Below are positions 5,981-12,796 of a DNA stretch of 12,913 bases, piece by piece; within the stretch, counting starts at the first letter, position 1, and each line of letters starts with the position of its first letter. Location: positions 1 to 12,913 of the forward strand of contig CAMWUS010000019.1 in the NCBI GenBank assembly GCA_947177495.1. Reading direction: 5' to 3'. This DNA comes from an uncultured Clostridia bacterium. Its GTDB lineage: Bacteria; Bacillota; Clostridia; Christensenellales; Borkfalkiaceae. A program made the translations under genes and the position numbers. Below the pieces are notes generated by a model. That model searched no databases and was not told where the DNA came from. It saw nothing but the letters and a program-made list of their open reading frames with translations.

Positions 5981-6538
5981 TTAACAGAGTTTTTCAAGTA
6001 GCGCTTTGCGCGCCCGTTCGTTCAAATTTGTTTGCTCTCCGCGCACGCAGGCAAGCAGGGTTGAAGCCGCCGCCCGCGCGTGCTCGCCCGCAAGCAATAC
6101 GCAGTCCTTTGCGAGCGCGCCGCTTTCCGCGAGTTCTTCCGCGCTTCCCGTAAGGATATCCGAAACGCCGTATGTGCGCAACTCTTTTACTTCTTCCTCG
6201 CGCGGAACGCACGAAGTAAAGAGAATACGCCGATAGCGGGTATACCGCTTGCCGTCGTATTTCAGCCCGCCGAGCTCGAAGCAGATACAGTCGCCTACCG
6301 CAAGCCTGCGTTCGCCGTAGCGCGCTGCCACCTTTTTGATGAAACGCGTATCGTAGGGGGCGTGTTCGGGATCGGTCTCGAGTACGCGCTCCACAGTAGC
6401 GCGTTGCAAACGGTCGTGCGTGCCCACGGGAGCGAGCACATCTTCCCCTTCCTGCAAATTGAAATCGCTTGCATACCAATACAGCTTATCCGCGATCCGC
6501 TCGTCCTCGCAAAAGCGAAGTGCGGCGAACAGCGCCAT
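5981..6538 (-). CDS. uncharacterised protein with a PriA N-terminal-like region
   Basis: A 185-residue soluble protein that I cannot assign to a named family. Residues about 17-55 (KLYWYASDFNLQEGEDVLAP, then VG and a DRLQRATVERV stretch) follow the pattern of the PriA 3'-end-binding domain: a YWY strand, a G-E-D turn, V-x-x-P-V-G and an outgoing strand. No helicase follows. The C-terminal part (about 108-185) alternates strands and helices, with YGVSDILTG and DCVLLAGEHARAAASTLLAC; this faintly recalls a tyrosine-phosphatase layout but lacks the CxxxxxR loop. The start is ATG 6538, which overlaps the TAA of the upstream gene by one base (TAATG), implying translational coupling; longer in-frame starts lie inside that gene. 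It sits 10 bases before ansA. A nucleic-acid-binding role is only a hypothesis. Confidence 0.7.
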   Translation of the reverse strand: MALFAALRFCEDERIADKLYWYASDFNLQEGEDVLAPVGTHDRLQRATVERVLETDPEHAPYDTRFIKKVAARYGERRLAVGDCICFELGGLKYDGKRYTRYRRILFTSCVPREEEVKELRTYGVSDILTGSAEELAESGALAKDCVLLAGEHARAAASTLLACVRGEQTNLNERARKALLEKLC

Positions 6539-7530
6539 TAGAACGCGCTCAGCGGCAGGGACAAAATTTGGTCTATCCGCGTCCGCACGAAGTATTTGTA
6601 TTTGTTGCAAAGCGATTCGAAGAGCACGTACATTTTGCCGTCCCGCACGAAAAGTTCCTCGCTCATGCAGGGCGCGGTAAGCGTGCTTTTAAGGTTGGTG
6701 GAATCCAACCGATACAGCGGAATATCCGTATCGTTTACTTTCGCCGTTCCGCTTGCCGTACCGCCCAAAATATTTTCGTAGGTATAGAATACCGAATCGG
6801 CAAGTCCGTAGGAAGTGCTCAGCGTGATTTTATCGCCGTACACCGCAACGCCCTGTACGAGCGCGCGTACGGAAATCGCCTTATCGGGCAACTCCTTTAT
6901 CTCCCGATTTTCAAAGGAATATTCGTAAATAAAGGCATAGTTCGTTTCGCCGTCTACGGTGAGGTGATGCTCCTCGTTCGTCTTGTAGTTTTTCTCGCGG
7001 TAAAATTCGCCCGCGTACAGCTTTTGCGTGTCCGCGTCGAAATAGCAATACGCCACGTTGATGTCCGTTGAAAAACTCTTGTCCGCCGCGACCTTTCCGC
7101 CGTTCTTCGCGCTTAACGCCGCAGAAAGCGGAACGCGCAACATATTCTTTGCGCTTGCGATAAACAAATCCTCGCCCGTGCAGGTGATCCCGCCGAAGTG
7201 GGTAGTTACGTCCTTTCCCTCGTACGTGACGGTTACGTACTTGCTCTTATCCTTTCCGATGAGATAGACGCGGGAGGGCGAACCGTCTACCATATACCCG
7301 CTCATGGCAAACTCGTACCCGTCGCCGTTTTCGGGAACAGGGCAAAGCCCCTGCGGAGAAATGCCTTCCGCAAGTCCGGGGATTTTTGCCTCCTCGGTCG
7401 TGTTGTTAAAAAAGGCGGGATAGCTCGCGCCGAAAAACCACACGATCAAAAACACAAATAGCGCGACGCAAAAAATAAGCGTCGCGGAAAGCCCGATGAT
7501 TTTACCTTTGATTCCCTTTCGTTTTCCCAT
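6538..7530 (-). CDS. membrane-anchored extracytoplasmic protein, propeller-like
   Basis: A 330-residue protein with a basic N-terminus (GKRKGIKGK), one hydrophobic segment at about 11-34, and then a long polar domain, so it is probably anchored with its body outside. There is no lipobox cysteine at the end of the hydrophobic stretch. The body has beta-rich repeats resembling propeller blades: IPGLAEGISPQGLC (50-63) then SGYMVDGSPSRVYLI, HFGGITCTGEDLFIAS (111-126), and strands such as GVAVYGDKITLSTSYG (227-242) and ELFVRDGKMYVLFES (292-306). The PQGL/SGYM/SPSR pattern recalls propeller-type proteins of Clostridia with no known function. The start is supported by AAGGAG just upstream, in the 13-base gap after cysK. 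Its 3' end overlaps the next gene by one base. What it binds is unknown. Confidence 0.68.
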   Translation of the reverse strand: MGKRKGIKGKIIGLSATLIFCVALFVFLIVWFFGASYPAFFNNTTEEAKIPGLAEGISPQGLCPVPENGDGYEFAMSGYMVDGSPSRVYLIGKDKSKYVTVTYEGKDVTTHFGGITCTGEDLFIASAKNMLRVPLSAALSAKNGGKVAADKSFSTDINVAYCYFDADTQKLYAGEFYREKNYKTNEEHHLTVDGETNYAFIYEYSFENREIKELPDKAISVRALVQGVAVYGDKITLSTSYGLADSVFYTYENILGGTASGTAKVNDTDIPLYRLDSTNLKSTLTAPCMSEELFVRDGKMYVLFESLCNKYKYFVRTRIDQILSLPLSAF

Positions 7531-7543
7531 AGCTTCTCCTTCG

Positions 7544-8485
7544 TTACTCTTGAAATAAGGGGGTGGAATAGTACCTGTCCCCCGAATCGGGCAAAACGGC
7601 TACTATGTTTTTGCCCACGTTTTCCTTTCGCTCGGCAAGCGTTCTCGCCGCAAACAGAGCCGCGCCCGAAGAAATGCCCGCCAAAATTCCCTCCGTTTTT
7701 CCAAGCTCTCTGCCTGTTATAAACGCGTTATCGTCGGAAACCGTAATCACTTCGTCGTAGATATTCGTATCCAGCGTTTTGGGGATAAACCCCGCGCCGA
7801 TGCCCTGTATTTTATGCGCGCCCGCTTTCCCCTCGGATAGTACGGGCGAGCCTTTCGGCTCCACTGCCACCACTTTGATATGCGGGTTGCGTTCCTTTAA
7901 AAATTTTCCCGTGCCCGATATGGTACCGCCTGTGCCGACTCCCGCTACAAGGATATCTACGTTGCCGTTCGTATCCTTCCAAATTTCGGGACCCGTGGTT
8001 TTGTAATGCGTGAGCGGATTGACGGGATTTTCGAACTGCCCCGCAAGAAACGCCTTCGGCGTTGTTTGAACGATTTCCTGCGCTTTCTCGATTGCGCCCT
8101 TCATGCCCTTGCTTCCGTCGGTGAGCACCAGCTCCGCCCCGTACGCTTTCAGCAAATTTTTGCGTTCTTCGCTCATGGTGGCGGGCATGGTGAGAATCAC
8201 TCGGTAGCCCTTTGCACACGCGATCATCGCAAGTCCGATGCCCGTGTTGCCCGAAGTAGGTTCAACGATTACGCTCCCCGTCTTCAACTTACCTTTGCTT
8301 TCCGCGTCGTCGAGAATGGCGCGTGCAATTCTATCCTTTACCGACCCTGCGGGGTTGAACGCTTCTACCTTTGCAAGAATGCTTGCGTGTAACCCGTGCG
8401 CCTTGCAGTAATTGTTCAATACTACTATCGGCGTGTTTCCCGTAAGCTGTGTTATGTTTTGGAACAAGCTGCGCCCCCATAACAA
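7544..8485 (-). CDS. cysK: cysteine synthase A (O-acetylserine sulfhydrylase)
   Basis: A PLP-dependent beta-replacement enzyme that makes L-cysteine from O-acetylserine and sulfide. The motif NPAGSVKDR carries the PLP lysine (K50 counted from TTG 8485). PTSGNTGIGLA follows, then the phosphate loop GVGTGGTISGTGK, the GIGAGFIP segment and GISSGAA. The 313 residues match the family (about 300-310). The start is uncertain. No in-frame ATG precedes the homology. TTG 8485 gives ten residues before ITQLTGNTP but has no SD; TTG 8467 gives four and has a G5 run in the SD position; ATG 8480 is out of frame (see findings). It lies 27 bases after the EFR1 gene and 13 before the propeller-like gene, so it is probably part of one operon. 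A divergent CysM-like role is possible. Confidence 0.93.
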   Translation of the reverse strand: MLWGRSLFQNITQLTGNTPIVVLNNYCKAHGLHASILAKVEAFNPAGSVKDRIARAILDDAESKGKLKTGSVIVEPTSGNTGIGLAMIACAKGYRVILTMPATMSEERKNLLKAYGAELVLTDGSKGMKGAIEKAQEIVQTTPKAFLAGQFENPVNPLTHYKTTGPEIWKDTNGNVDILVAGVGTGGTISGTGKFLKERNPHIKVVAVEPKGSPVLSEGKAGAHKIQGIGAGFIPKTLDTNIYDEVITVSDDNAFITGRELGKTEGILAGISSGAALFAARTLAERKENVGKNIVAVLPDSGDRYYSTPLFQE

Positions 8486-8512
8486 GAATTATGTGAACGA
8501 AAAATTTGCGAC

Positions 8513-9364
8513 TTAAACCCCGGCTTCATGAAAGAAACGCAAGTACGCTTTGTTACAATATTTGCATACTTCTTCGTCGGTTGCCGCTTCACCCTCAAAC
8601 GAATAGGCACCGTTCACCCGCCAACCGTTGAGCAGCGACGTGCGGATTGCGTCGGTGGGACAGCTGAATGCACAGCCCATACACCCCACGCACGAACCGC
8701 CGAATTTGGGTTTTCCGTTCTTGATTATAATATTCCCCTGCGGGCAAACTTTGGCACACTTGCCGCAACCGATACATTTCTTTTTCTTGGCGCGGAAGCA
8801 CTTGCCGATTACGGGCATGGCGAGGTGCTCGATGCGAAGCACGAACGCCACAAAGCGGCGGAAAATGCCGACACGCGGACGGGTGCCCCCGCCCTCCGCA
8901 AGCGTCTTTGCGTCCCTCTTTATAAGATTGCAATTCGCCTGCCACATGCGCGCCGCCATTTTATCGGAATGGCGGAAAATAATATTATAGGGCATGACGT
9001 AGGCGAATTCGCCCTTCACCTCGTACCCTCTTCTTTTCAGTCTGCGCGCGGGCAGTATCCCCGACGCGTTGTTCATGCGAAGCGGCTCGCCCGAAGAACG
9101 CATAAGCCAAACGGGGAGCTTATCCCCCTTCTTGCGCTTGGGCAGTTTTTTAATAAATTTCAAAAGCGACGCGGGCGCGTTGAACGCGTGAACGGGATAG
9201 CCCAAAACGATACCGTCGAATCCCTCGGGCATGGGGGGCGTTTCCCCTTTGCGAACGGCGTAAAGCTCGCTTTCCACACCGTGCGTTTTCGCCTCTTCAA
9301 GGAGCGCCTCGCACACCCGCCTTGTGTTTCCCGTTCCCGAGAATACGTATGCGATGAGTCTCAT
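8513..9364 (-). CDS. EFR1 family flavodoxin/ferredoxin protein
   Basis: A 283-residue soluble two-part redox protein. The N-terminal flavodoxin domain has the FMN phosphate loop FSGTGNTRR (8-16) and GYPVHAFNAP (55-64). The C-terminal part has two [4Fe-4S] motifs: C197-x2-C200-x2-C203-x3-C207 and C225-x2-C228-x2-C231-x3-C235, the typical bacterial ferredoxin pair. This layout is the EFR1 (flavodoxin-ferredoxin fusion) family, common in anaerobic Clostridia; the electron partners are not defined. Two more cysteines near the end (CKYC, 267-270) could be structural. Its ATG overlaps the TGA of the upstream SDR gene by four bases (ATGA), so the two are translationally coupled. It may feed electrons to that oxidoreductase-like partner, which is inference from the coupling alone. 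Confidence 0.9.
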   Translation of the reverse strand: MRLIAYVFSGTGNTRRVCEALLEEAKTHGVESELYAVRKGETPPMPEGFDGIVLGYPVHAFNAPASLLKFIKKLPKRKKGDKLPVWLMRSSGEPLRMNNASGILPARRLKRRGYEVKGEFAYVMPYNIIFRHSDKMAARMWQANCNLIKRDAKTLAEGGGTRPRVGIFRRFVAFVLRIEHLAMPVIGKCFRAKKKKCIGCGKCAKVCPQGNIIIKNGKPKFGGSCVGCMGCAFSCPTDAIRTSLLNGWRVNGAYSFEGEAATDEEVCKYCNKAYLRFFHEAGV

Positions 9365-10899
9365 TTGCGCTCCATTGAGGCGTTTCCGTCCTCGTCCATT
9401 TTATACCAATAGTTTTCGTCTTTGCTATGGGAATCGTACCAAACCTGCGCGAAGAAAGGGATTTCCTTTGCCAAGGAGTCGAACTCCCAAGGCGAGGGCT
9501 GACAGCACACGGGGCACCAATGTCCGCCGCGCAACACCGTATAGGCGGTAGCGGTGAACTCGTGTCCGCGCCCGCAACGCCATTGCAATTTCTCGTAAGC
9601 GTCGCCCGTGAAGCCCTCCAAATACTGCCCGCCGCGGAACGCAGCCGCATCATTGAGTTCTTTCTCGCTCCACTCCTCCTGCGGTTTGCTCTCGTCGTAG
9701 CCGTGCTTTAAGAGTAGCCCGTTCTCGCGCGCGTAGTCCACCGTTCTCATTTTGTCGTAATCGCCGAAGTCGCCCTTCGCCATCAGCTTGATATCTTTCC
9801 AAGTTTTGGGAAGCGCCTTTACGCCCTCTTCCCCGCCGAAGTACGCCTGTATGCGCGCCGTGTCCCCGTTTTTTATCCACCTGCGCGGAGAATTGGGGTG
9901 ATTGCGCAGACGGCGGAACAAAAACAAATCGATCAGCTTTGCGGGCACCGCTTTGCCGAGCGCAAAAATTTTATGCTGTTTTGCGATTTCTTTCCAATAC
10001 TCGTGAACGCCGTCCCGCTGATAGGAGAAGAGCTTTTCCAGCTCGTCGCCGTCCGCAAACCAAAGTCCGTGGAAGTTGCGGGGGGAGAACCAATCGGGTT
10101 TGAAAAACTTTTCGGTGGTGCCGCCGATCATGGCAAACCCGTCGTTGAAAGTATCGTAGCCCGTTTCCCGTCCGCGCACGCCCGCGCCGATGTTGTAAAT
10201 TTTCTTCCAGAAACCATCGACCTCGCCGCGTACGTCGCGCTCCAAAATGCGTTTAATGAGGTAGCCGCTGTCCCGCGAGCTCACCCATTCCAAAGGCGCG
10301 TTGAGCGCGGTATGGAACATGAGCCCGTCGCTGATATTGTCGTTCATCATGTTGGGGTGCAACATCGCCGTTTGGCGCAGTACCACCCAGCAGGAAAGCT
10401 CCGCTTCCAAAACGCAGTGCTCGCCGTACAGCTTGTGCATGGCGTATGCGTCGAACGGGCTGACAAGCAGGGGGTCGCCCACTCTGCCCCACGGGTGCAA
10501 CTCGTTGCGGTTTCCGTACAGCGCAACGGTGGAAATGTGAATGAACTTGGGCTGACGCTCGAGCTCCTTGACTGCTTCCACAAGCGTGACCGTACCCATG
10601 GCGTTGCACTCGAAACTCCGCTTTGCGGAAGCGTCCGACGCGGGCGGAATGACCGCCGCCATATGTACAACGTAGTCCACGCCCTTTACGAGCTGACGGC
10701 ATGCGTTGAGGTCAGCAACCGACCCGCGCACGATTTCGATTCTGTTCTGATATGTGGAAATCAGCTTTTGTGCAAGCCGATTATTTTTCTTCTTATTAGA
10801 GAGCAGTACGCGAACACGGTCAACCTCTTTGAGCTCAAACACCTGCTTGAGCGCTTCTCTGCCCATGTTCCCGCTGACTCCCGTCATGGCAACCTTCAT
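9361..10899 (-). CDS. extended SDR (NAD-dependent epimerase-like) with C-terminal zinc ribbon
   Basis: A 512-residue protein. Residues 1 to about 300 form an extended short-chain dehydrogenase/epimerase: Rossmann loop TGVSGNMG (6-13), HMAAVIPP (79-86), IHISTVALYG (120-129) and active-site YAMHK (Y152, K156). Substrates of this group are often nucleotide sugars or sterol-like or polyketide compounds; this one is unknown. After a helical stretch (about 300-430), a compact metal-binding motif follows: W440-R-C442-x3-H446 and W461-C462-x2-C465. It looks like a treble-clef or zinc ribbon, with an aromatic tail (WYDS, YWYK). Ordinary epimerases are about 310-350 residues, so roughly 200 residues are added. 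Start ATG 10899 has SD GGGAGGA seven bases upstream. It is first in the six-gene cluster, behind a consensus promoter, and coupled to EFR1. Confidence 0.85.
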   Translation of the reverse strand: MKVAMTGVSGNMGREALKQVFELKEVDRVRVLLSNKKKNNRLAQKLISTYQNRIEIVRGSVADLNACRQLVKGVDYVVHMAAVIPPASDASAKRSFECNAMGTVTLVEAVKELERQPKFIHISTVALYGNRNELHPWGRVGDPLLVSPFDAYAMHKLYGEHCVLEAELSCWVVLRQTAMLHPNMMNDNISDGLMFHTALNAPLEWVSSRDSGYLIKRILERDVRGEVDGFWKKIYNIGAGVRGRETGYDTFNDGFAMIGGTTEKFFKPDWFSPRNFHGLWFADGDELEKLFSYQRDGVHEYWKEIAKQHKIFALGKAVPAKLIDLFLFRRLRNHPNSPRRWIKNGDTARIQAYFGGEEGVKALPKTWKDIKLMAKGDFGDYDKMRTVDYARENGLLLKHGYDESKPQEEWSEKELNDAAAFRGGQYLEGFTGDAYEKLQWRCGRGHEFTATAYTVLRGGHWCPVCCQPSPWEFDSLAKEIPFFAQVWYDSHSKDENYWYKMDEDGNASMERK

Positions 10900-10926
10900 T
10901 TGTATTCCTCCCAATCCTACATTGCT

Positions 10927-10955
10927 ATTATATAGGAATGCAGAAAGCTTGTCAA
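10927..10955 (-). promoter_or_regulatory. promoter of the six-gene operon
   Basis: On the minus strand, TTGACA (10955-10950), a 17-base spacer and TATAAT (10932-10927) are exact consensus matches. The start should lie near 10920, about 20 nt before ATG 10899. I see no operator-like repeat and no room for a riboswitch. Confidence 0.9.
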
Positions 10956-10989
10956 TTATGTAATGCCTTTCTATGACAATTTCTAAAAA

Positions 10990-12084
10990 TTATTTTTTAC
11001 CGTAACATTCTATCACCGTGCGCACGGCAAAATCGATATCCTCTTCCGTAGTGTGCGCGCCGAAGGAAAACCGCGCGCCGCGTTTCGCCTCGTCCTCGCT
11101 GCGCCCCATTGCAAGAAGCACGTGGGAAGGGAGCGCGCTGTGCGCCGTGCAAGCCGCCCCGCCCGAGCACGCCACGCCGTGTAAATCGAGCTTGTTCAAA
11201 AACGCCGTCCCGCCACGACGGAAGGTCATGTGCGAAATGCCTGCCACGCGGTTTTCGCCGTTCACGCGCACCTCGTCGCCGAGCGCGGAGAGCACGCCTT
11301 GCTCAAACCTGTCGCGCAGGATCGCGAGTTTTTTCTGCCATTCTTCCCGCAAGGCCTGCGCCCGTTCGAGCGCAACGGAAAACCCGACGATACCCGCCAC
11401 GTTGAGCGTACCGCCGCGCAGTCCCCGTTCCTGCTCCCCGCCCGCAACGAGCGGACGAAGCGCAACGCCCTTTTTTACCACGAGCGCGCCGACACCCTGG
11501 GGACCGTAAACTTTATGTGCGGAGAGAGAAAAGGCGTCGCACGCGCCCGCTATCTTTTTAAGGTCTTGCGAGCCCGCCGCTTGCACGCAGTCGGAGAAGA
11601 ACAAAACGCCCCGCGCTTTGCACAGCGCGCTGAGCTCTTCTATCGGCTGAATACACCCCGTCTCGTTGTTCACCGCCATCACGCAAAGCAAACCCGCACC
11701 GTTTATCAGCTCTTGCGCCCGCGCCACTTCCACGCACCCGTTTTGCGCCACGGGCAAAATGGTAACGCCATCCTTACGAAGCTTGCTCCCTTCGAGCACG
11801 GCGCTGTGTTCGATTGCGGAAACGACCGCGCGCCCTTGTCCTAAACCGCGCACCGCCCAGTTGTCCGCTTCCGTTCCGCCCGAAGTGAAATACACTTCCT
11901 GCGGCAAAACGTCGAGCGTTTTTGCAACCCTGTCCCGCGCTTCACTCACGGCATATGCCGCCCGCCGCCCGTACGCGTGCGGGGAATCGGGATTGCCGTA
12001 TTCCTCTTTCAAATAGGGAAGCATAGCATCGAGCACTTCTTCCGCAAGCGGCGTAGTCGCCGCATGATCGAGATAGACGTTCAT
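10990..12084 (-). CDS. cysteine desulfurase (NifS/IscS family)
   Basis: A 364-residue PLP enzyme of aminotransferase class V that removes sulfur from cysteine as an enzyme-bound persulfide. It shows YLDHAATTP (4-12), TSGGTEADN (67-75), H93, D165 in FSDCVQAAG, and the PLP lysine K191 in SLSAHKVYGPQG (186-197). The persulfide cysteine is C312 in GGAACTAHSALPSHVL. It is shorter than IscS (about 404) and typical of clostridial NifS-like enzymes. Start ATG 12084 has AAGGAGG eight bases upstream, inside the end of tcdA, and overlaps its TGA by four bases. Acceptors may include Fe-S assembly or tRNA thiolation; no scaffold gene (iscU) or thiouridylase (mnmA) lies next to it. The coupling to tcdA recalls csdA-csdE-csdL of E. 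coli. No clear terminator follows it. Confidence 0.93.
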   Translation of the reverse strand: MNVYLDHAATTPLAEEVLDAMLPYLKEEYGNPDSPHAYGRRAAYAVSEARDRVAKTLDVLPQEVYFTSGGTEADNWAVRGLGQGRAVVSAIEHSAVLEGSKLRKDGVTILPVAQNGCVEVARAQELINGAGLLCVMAVNNETGCIQPIEELSALCKARGVLFFSDCVQAAGSQDLKKIAGACDAFSLSAHKVYGPQGVGALVVKKGVALRPLVAGGEQERGLRGGTLNVAGIVGFSVALERAQALREEWQKKLAILRDRFEQGVLSALGDEVRVNGENRVAGISHMTFRRGGTAFLNKLDLHGVACSGGAACTAHSALPSHVLLAMGRSEDEAKRGARFSFGAHTTEEDIDFAVRTVIECYGKK

Positions 12085-12761
12085 AACGCAAGCCTCCTTA
12101 CAATTTCGCCCGCCATAGCAAGCCCCATGACGGAGGGGACAAAGGAAACGGAACCGATTACTTCCGCCGTTTTTACGCACGGCTCTTCTTCCGAATAGGC
12201 AACGGGCAAATGTAGGACACCCCGTTTTTTCAGCTCCCTGCGCATGATGCGCGCCAAGGGACACACGCTCGTTTTCGACAAATCGGCTATGCGTATCTGA
12301 GTGGGGTCGAGCCTGTTCCCCGCACCCATGGCGGAGATAACGGGCACGGCGAGCGTTTGCGCCCGCTCAATTAGGCACAGCTTTGCGGTAACGTTATCGA
12401 TACAGTCGGCGATAAAATCGTATGCGCCGAGGTTTATTTCGTCCGCCGTTTCGGGCAGATAAAAAATTTGCTTTGCGCTAACGCGGCATGCGGGGTTGAT
12501 ATCGGCAATGCGCTTCCCCATCACTTCCACTTTGCTTTTGCCTATGGTGGAAGTGAGCGCCACGAGCTGACGGTTGAGGTTGCTTTCCTCAACCTCGTCC
12601 TTATCGATGAGGGTGATTTCCCCCACGCCCGCACGCGCCAAACCTTCCGCGCAGAATGAGCCAACGCCGCCTACTCCGAACACGGCGACGCGGCTGTTTT
12701 TTAGTTTTTCCACGCCCTGCTCTCCCAAAAGAATTGCAGTGCGGCTGTATCTTTCTTCCAT
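12081..12761 (-). CDS. tcdA: tRNA threonylcarbamoyladenosine (t6A) dehydratase, TcdA-like
   Basis: A 226-residue E1/ThiF-fold enzyme that should use ATP to cyclise t6A at tRNA position 37 to ct6A. It has the nucleotide loop VFGVGGVGSFCAEGLAR (27-43), LIDKDEV (51-57) with the metal/ATP aspartate D53, NLNRQ (61-65), and DCIDN (119-123). Traits that favour TcdA/CsdL over MoeB, ThiF or HesA are the opening ERYSRTAILLGEQG, the segment KTSVCPLARIMRREL (163-177), the YSEEEP motif, and the absence of CxxC zinc pairs. It is shorter than E. coli TcdA (268), mainly at the C-terminus. The start is ATG 12761, where homology begins; it lies only six bases after a perfect -10 box, so an upstream start would precede the promoter. 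It is coupled by a 4-bp overlap to the desulfurase. Confidence 0.9.
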   Translation of the reverse strand: MEERYSRTAILLGEQGVEKLKNSRVAVFGVGGVGSFCAEGLARAGVGEITLIDKDEVEESNLNRQLVALTSTIGKSKVEVMGKRIADINPACRVSAKQIFYLPETADEINLGAYDFIADCIDNVTAKLCLIERAQTLAVPVISAMGAGNRLDPTQIRIADLSKTSVCPLARIMRRELKKRGVLHLPVAYSEEEPCVKTAEVIGSVSFVPSVMGLAMAGEIVRRLAL

Positions 12762-12767
12762 GCTTTT

Positions 12768-12796
12768 ATTATAGCGTGCGCGCGTGCGCTTGTCAA
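12768..12796 (-). promoter_or_regulatory. promoter of tcdA and the desulfurase, leaderless geometry
   Basis: On the minus strand, TTGACA (12796-12791), a 17-base spacer and TATAAT (12773-12768). Six bases separate the -10 from the ATG at 12761, so transcription should begin at or next to the A of the start codon. No SD is present or possible. The 117 bases beyond it (12797-12913) show no further gene or clear signal; a T6/A6 hairpin near the edge is too weak to call. Confidence 0.88.

Noticed and set aside
8528..9412. 294-codon plus-strand open frame opposite EFR1
   Set aside because: The minus strand has FMN and two 4Fe-4S motifs. The plus frame is His/Arg-rich as typical shadows are, and lacks an SD.
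9898..10935. 345-codon plus-strand open frame opposite the SDR gene
   Set aside because: It is the antisense shadow of a gene with clear SDR motifs, promoter and SD. It has no SD, and its sequence shows no recognisable domain.
10956..10989. AT-rich stretch after the desulfurase as a terminator
   Set aside because: AATTT/AAATT can pair over five bases, but no T tract follows on the minus strand. Read-through into the next operon seems more likely.
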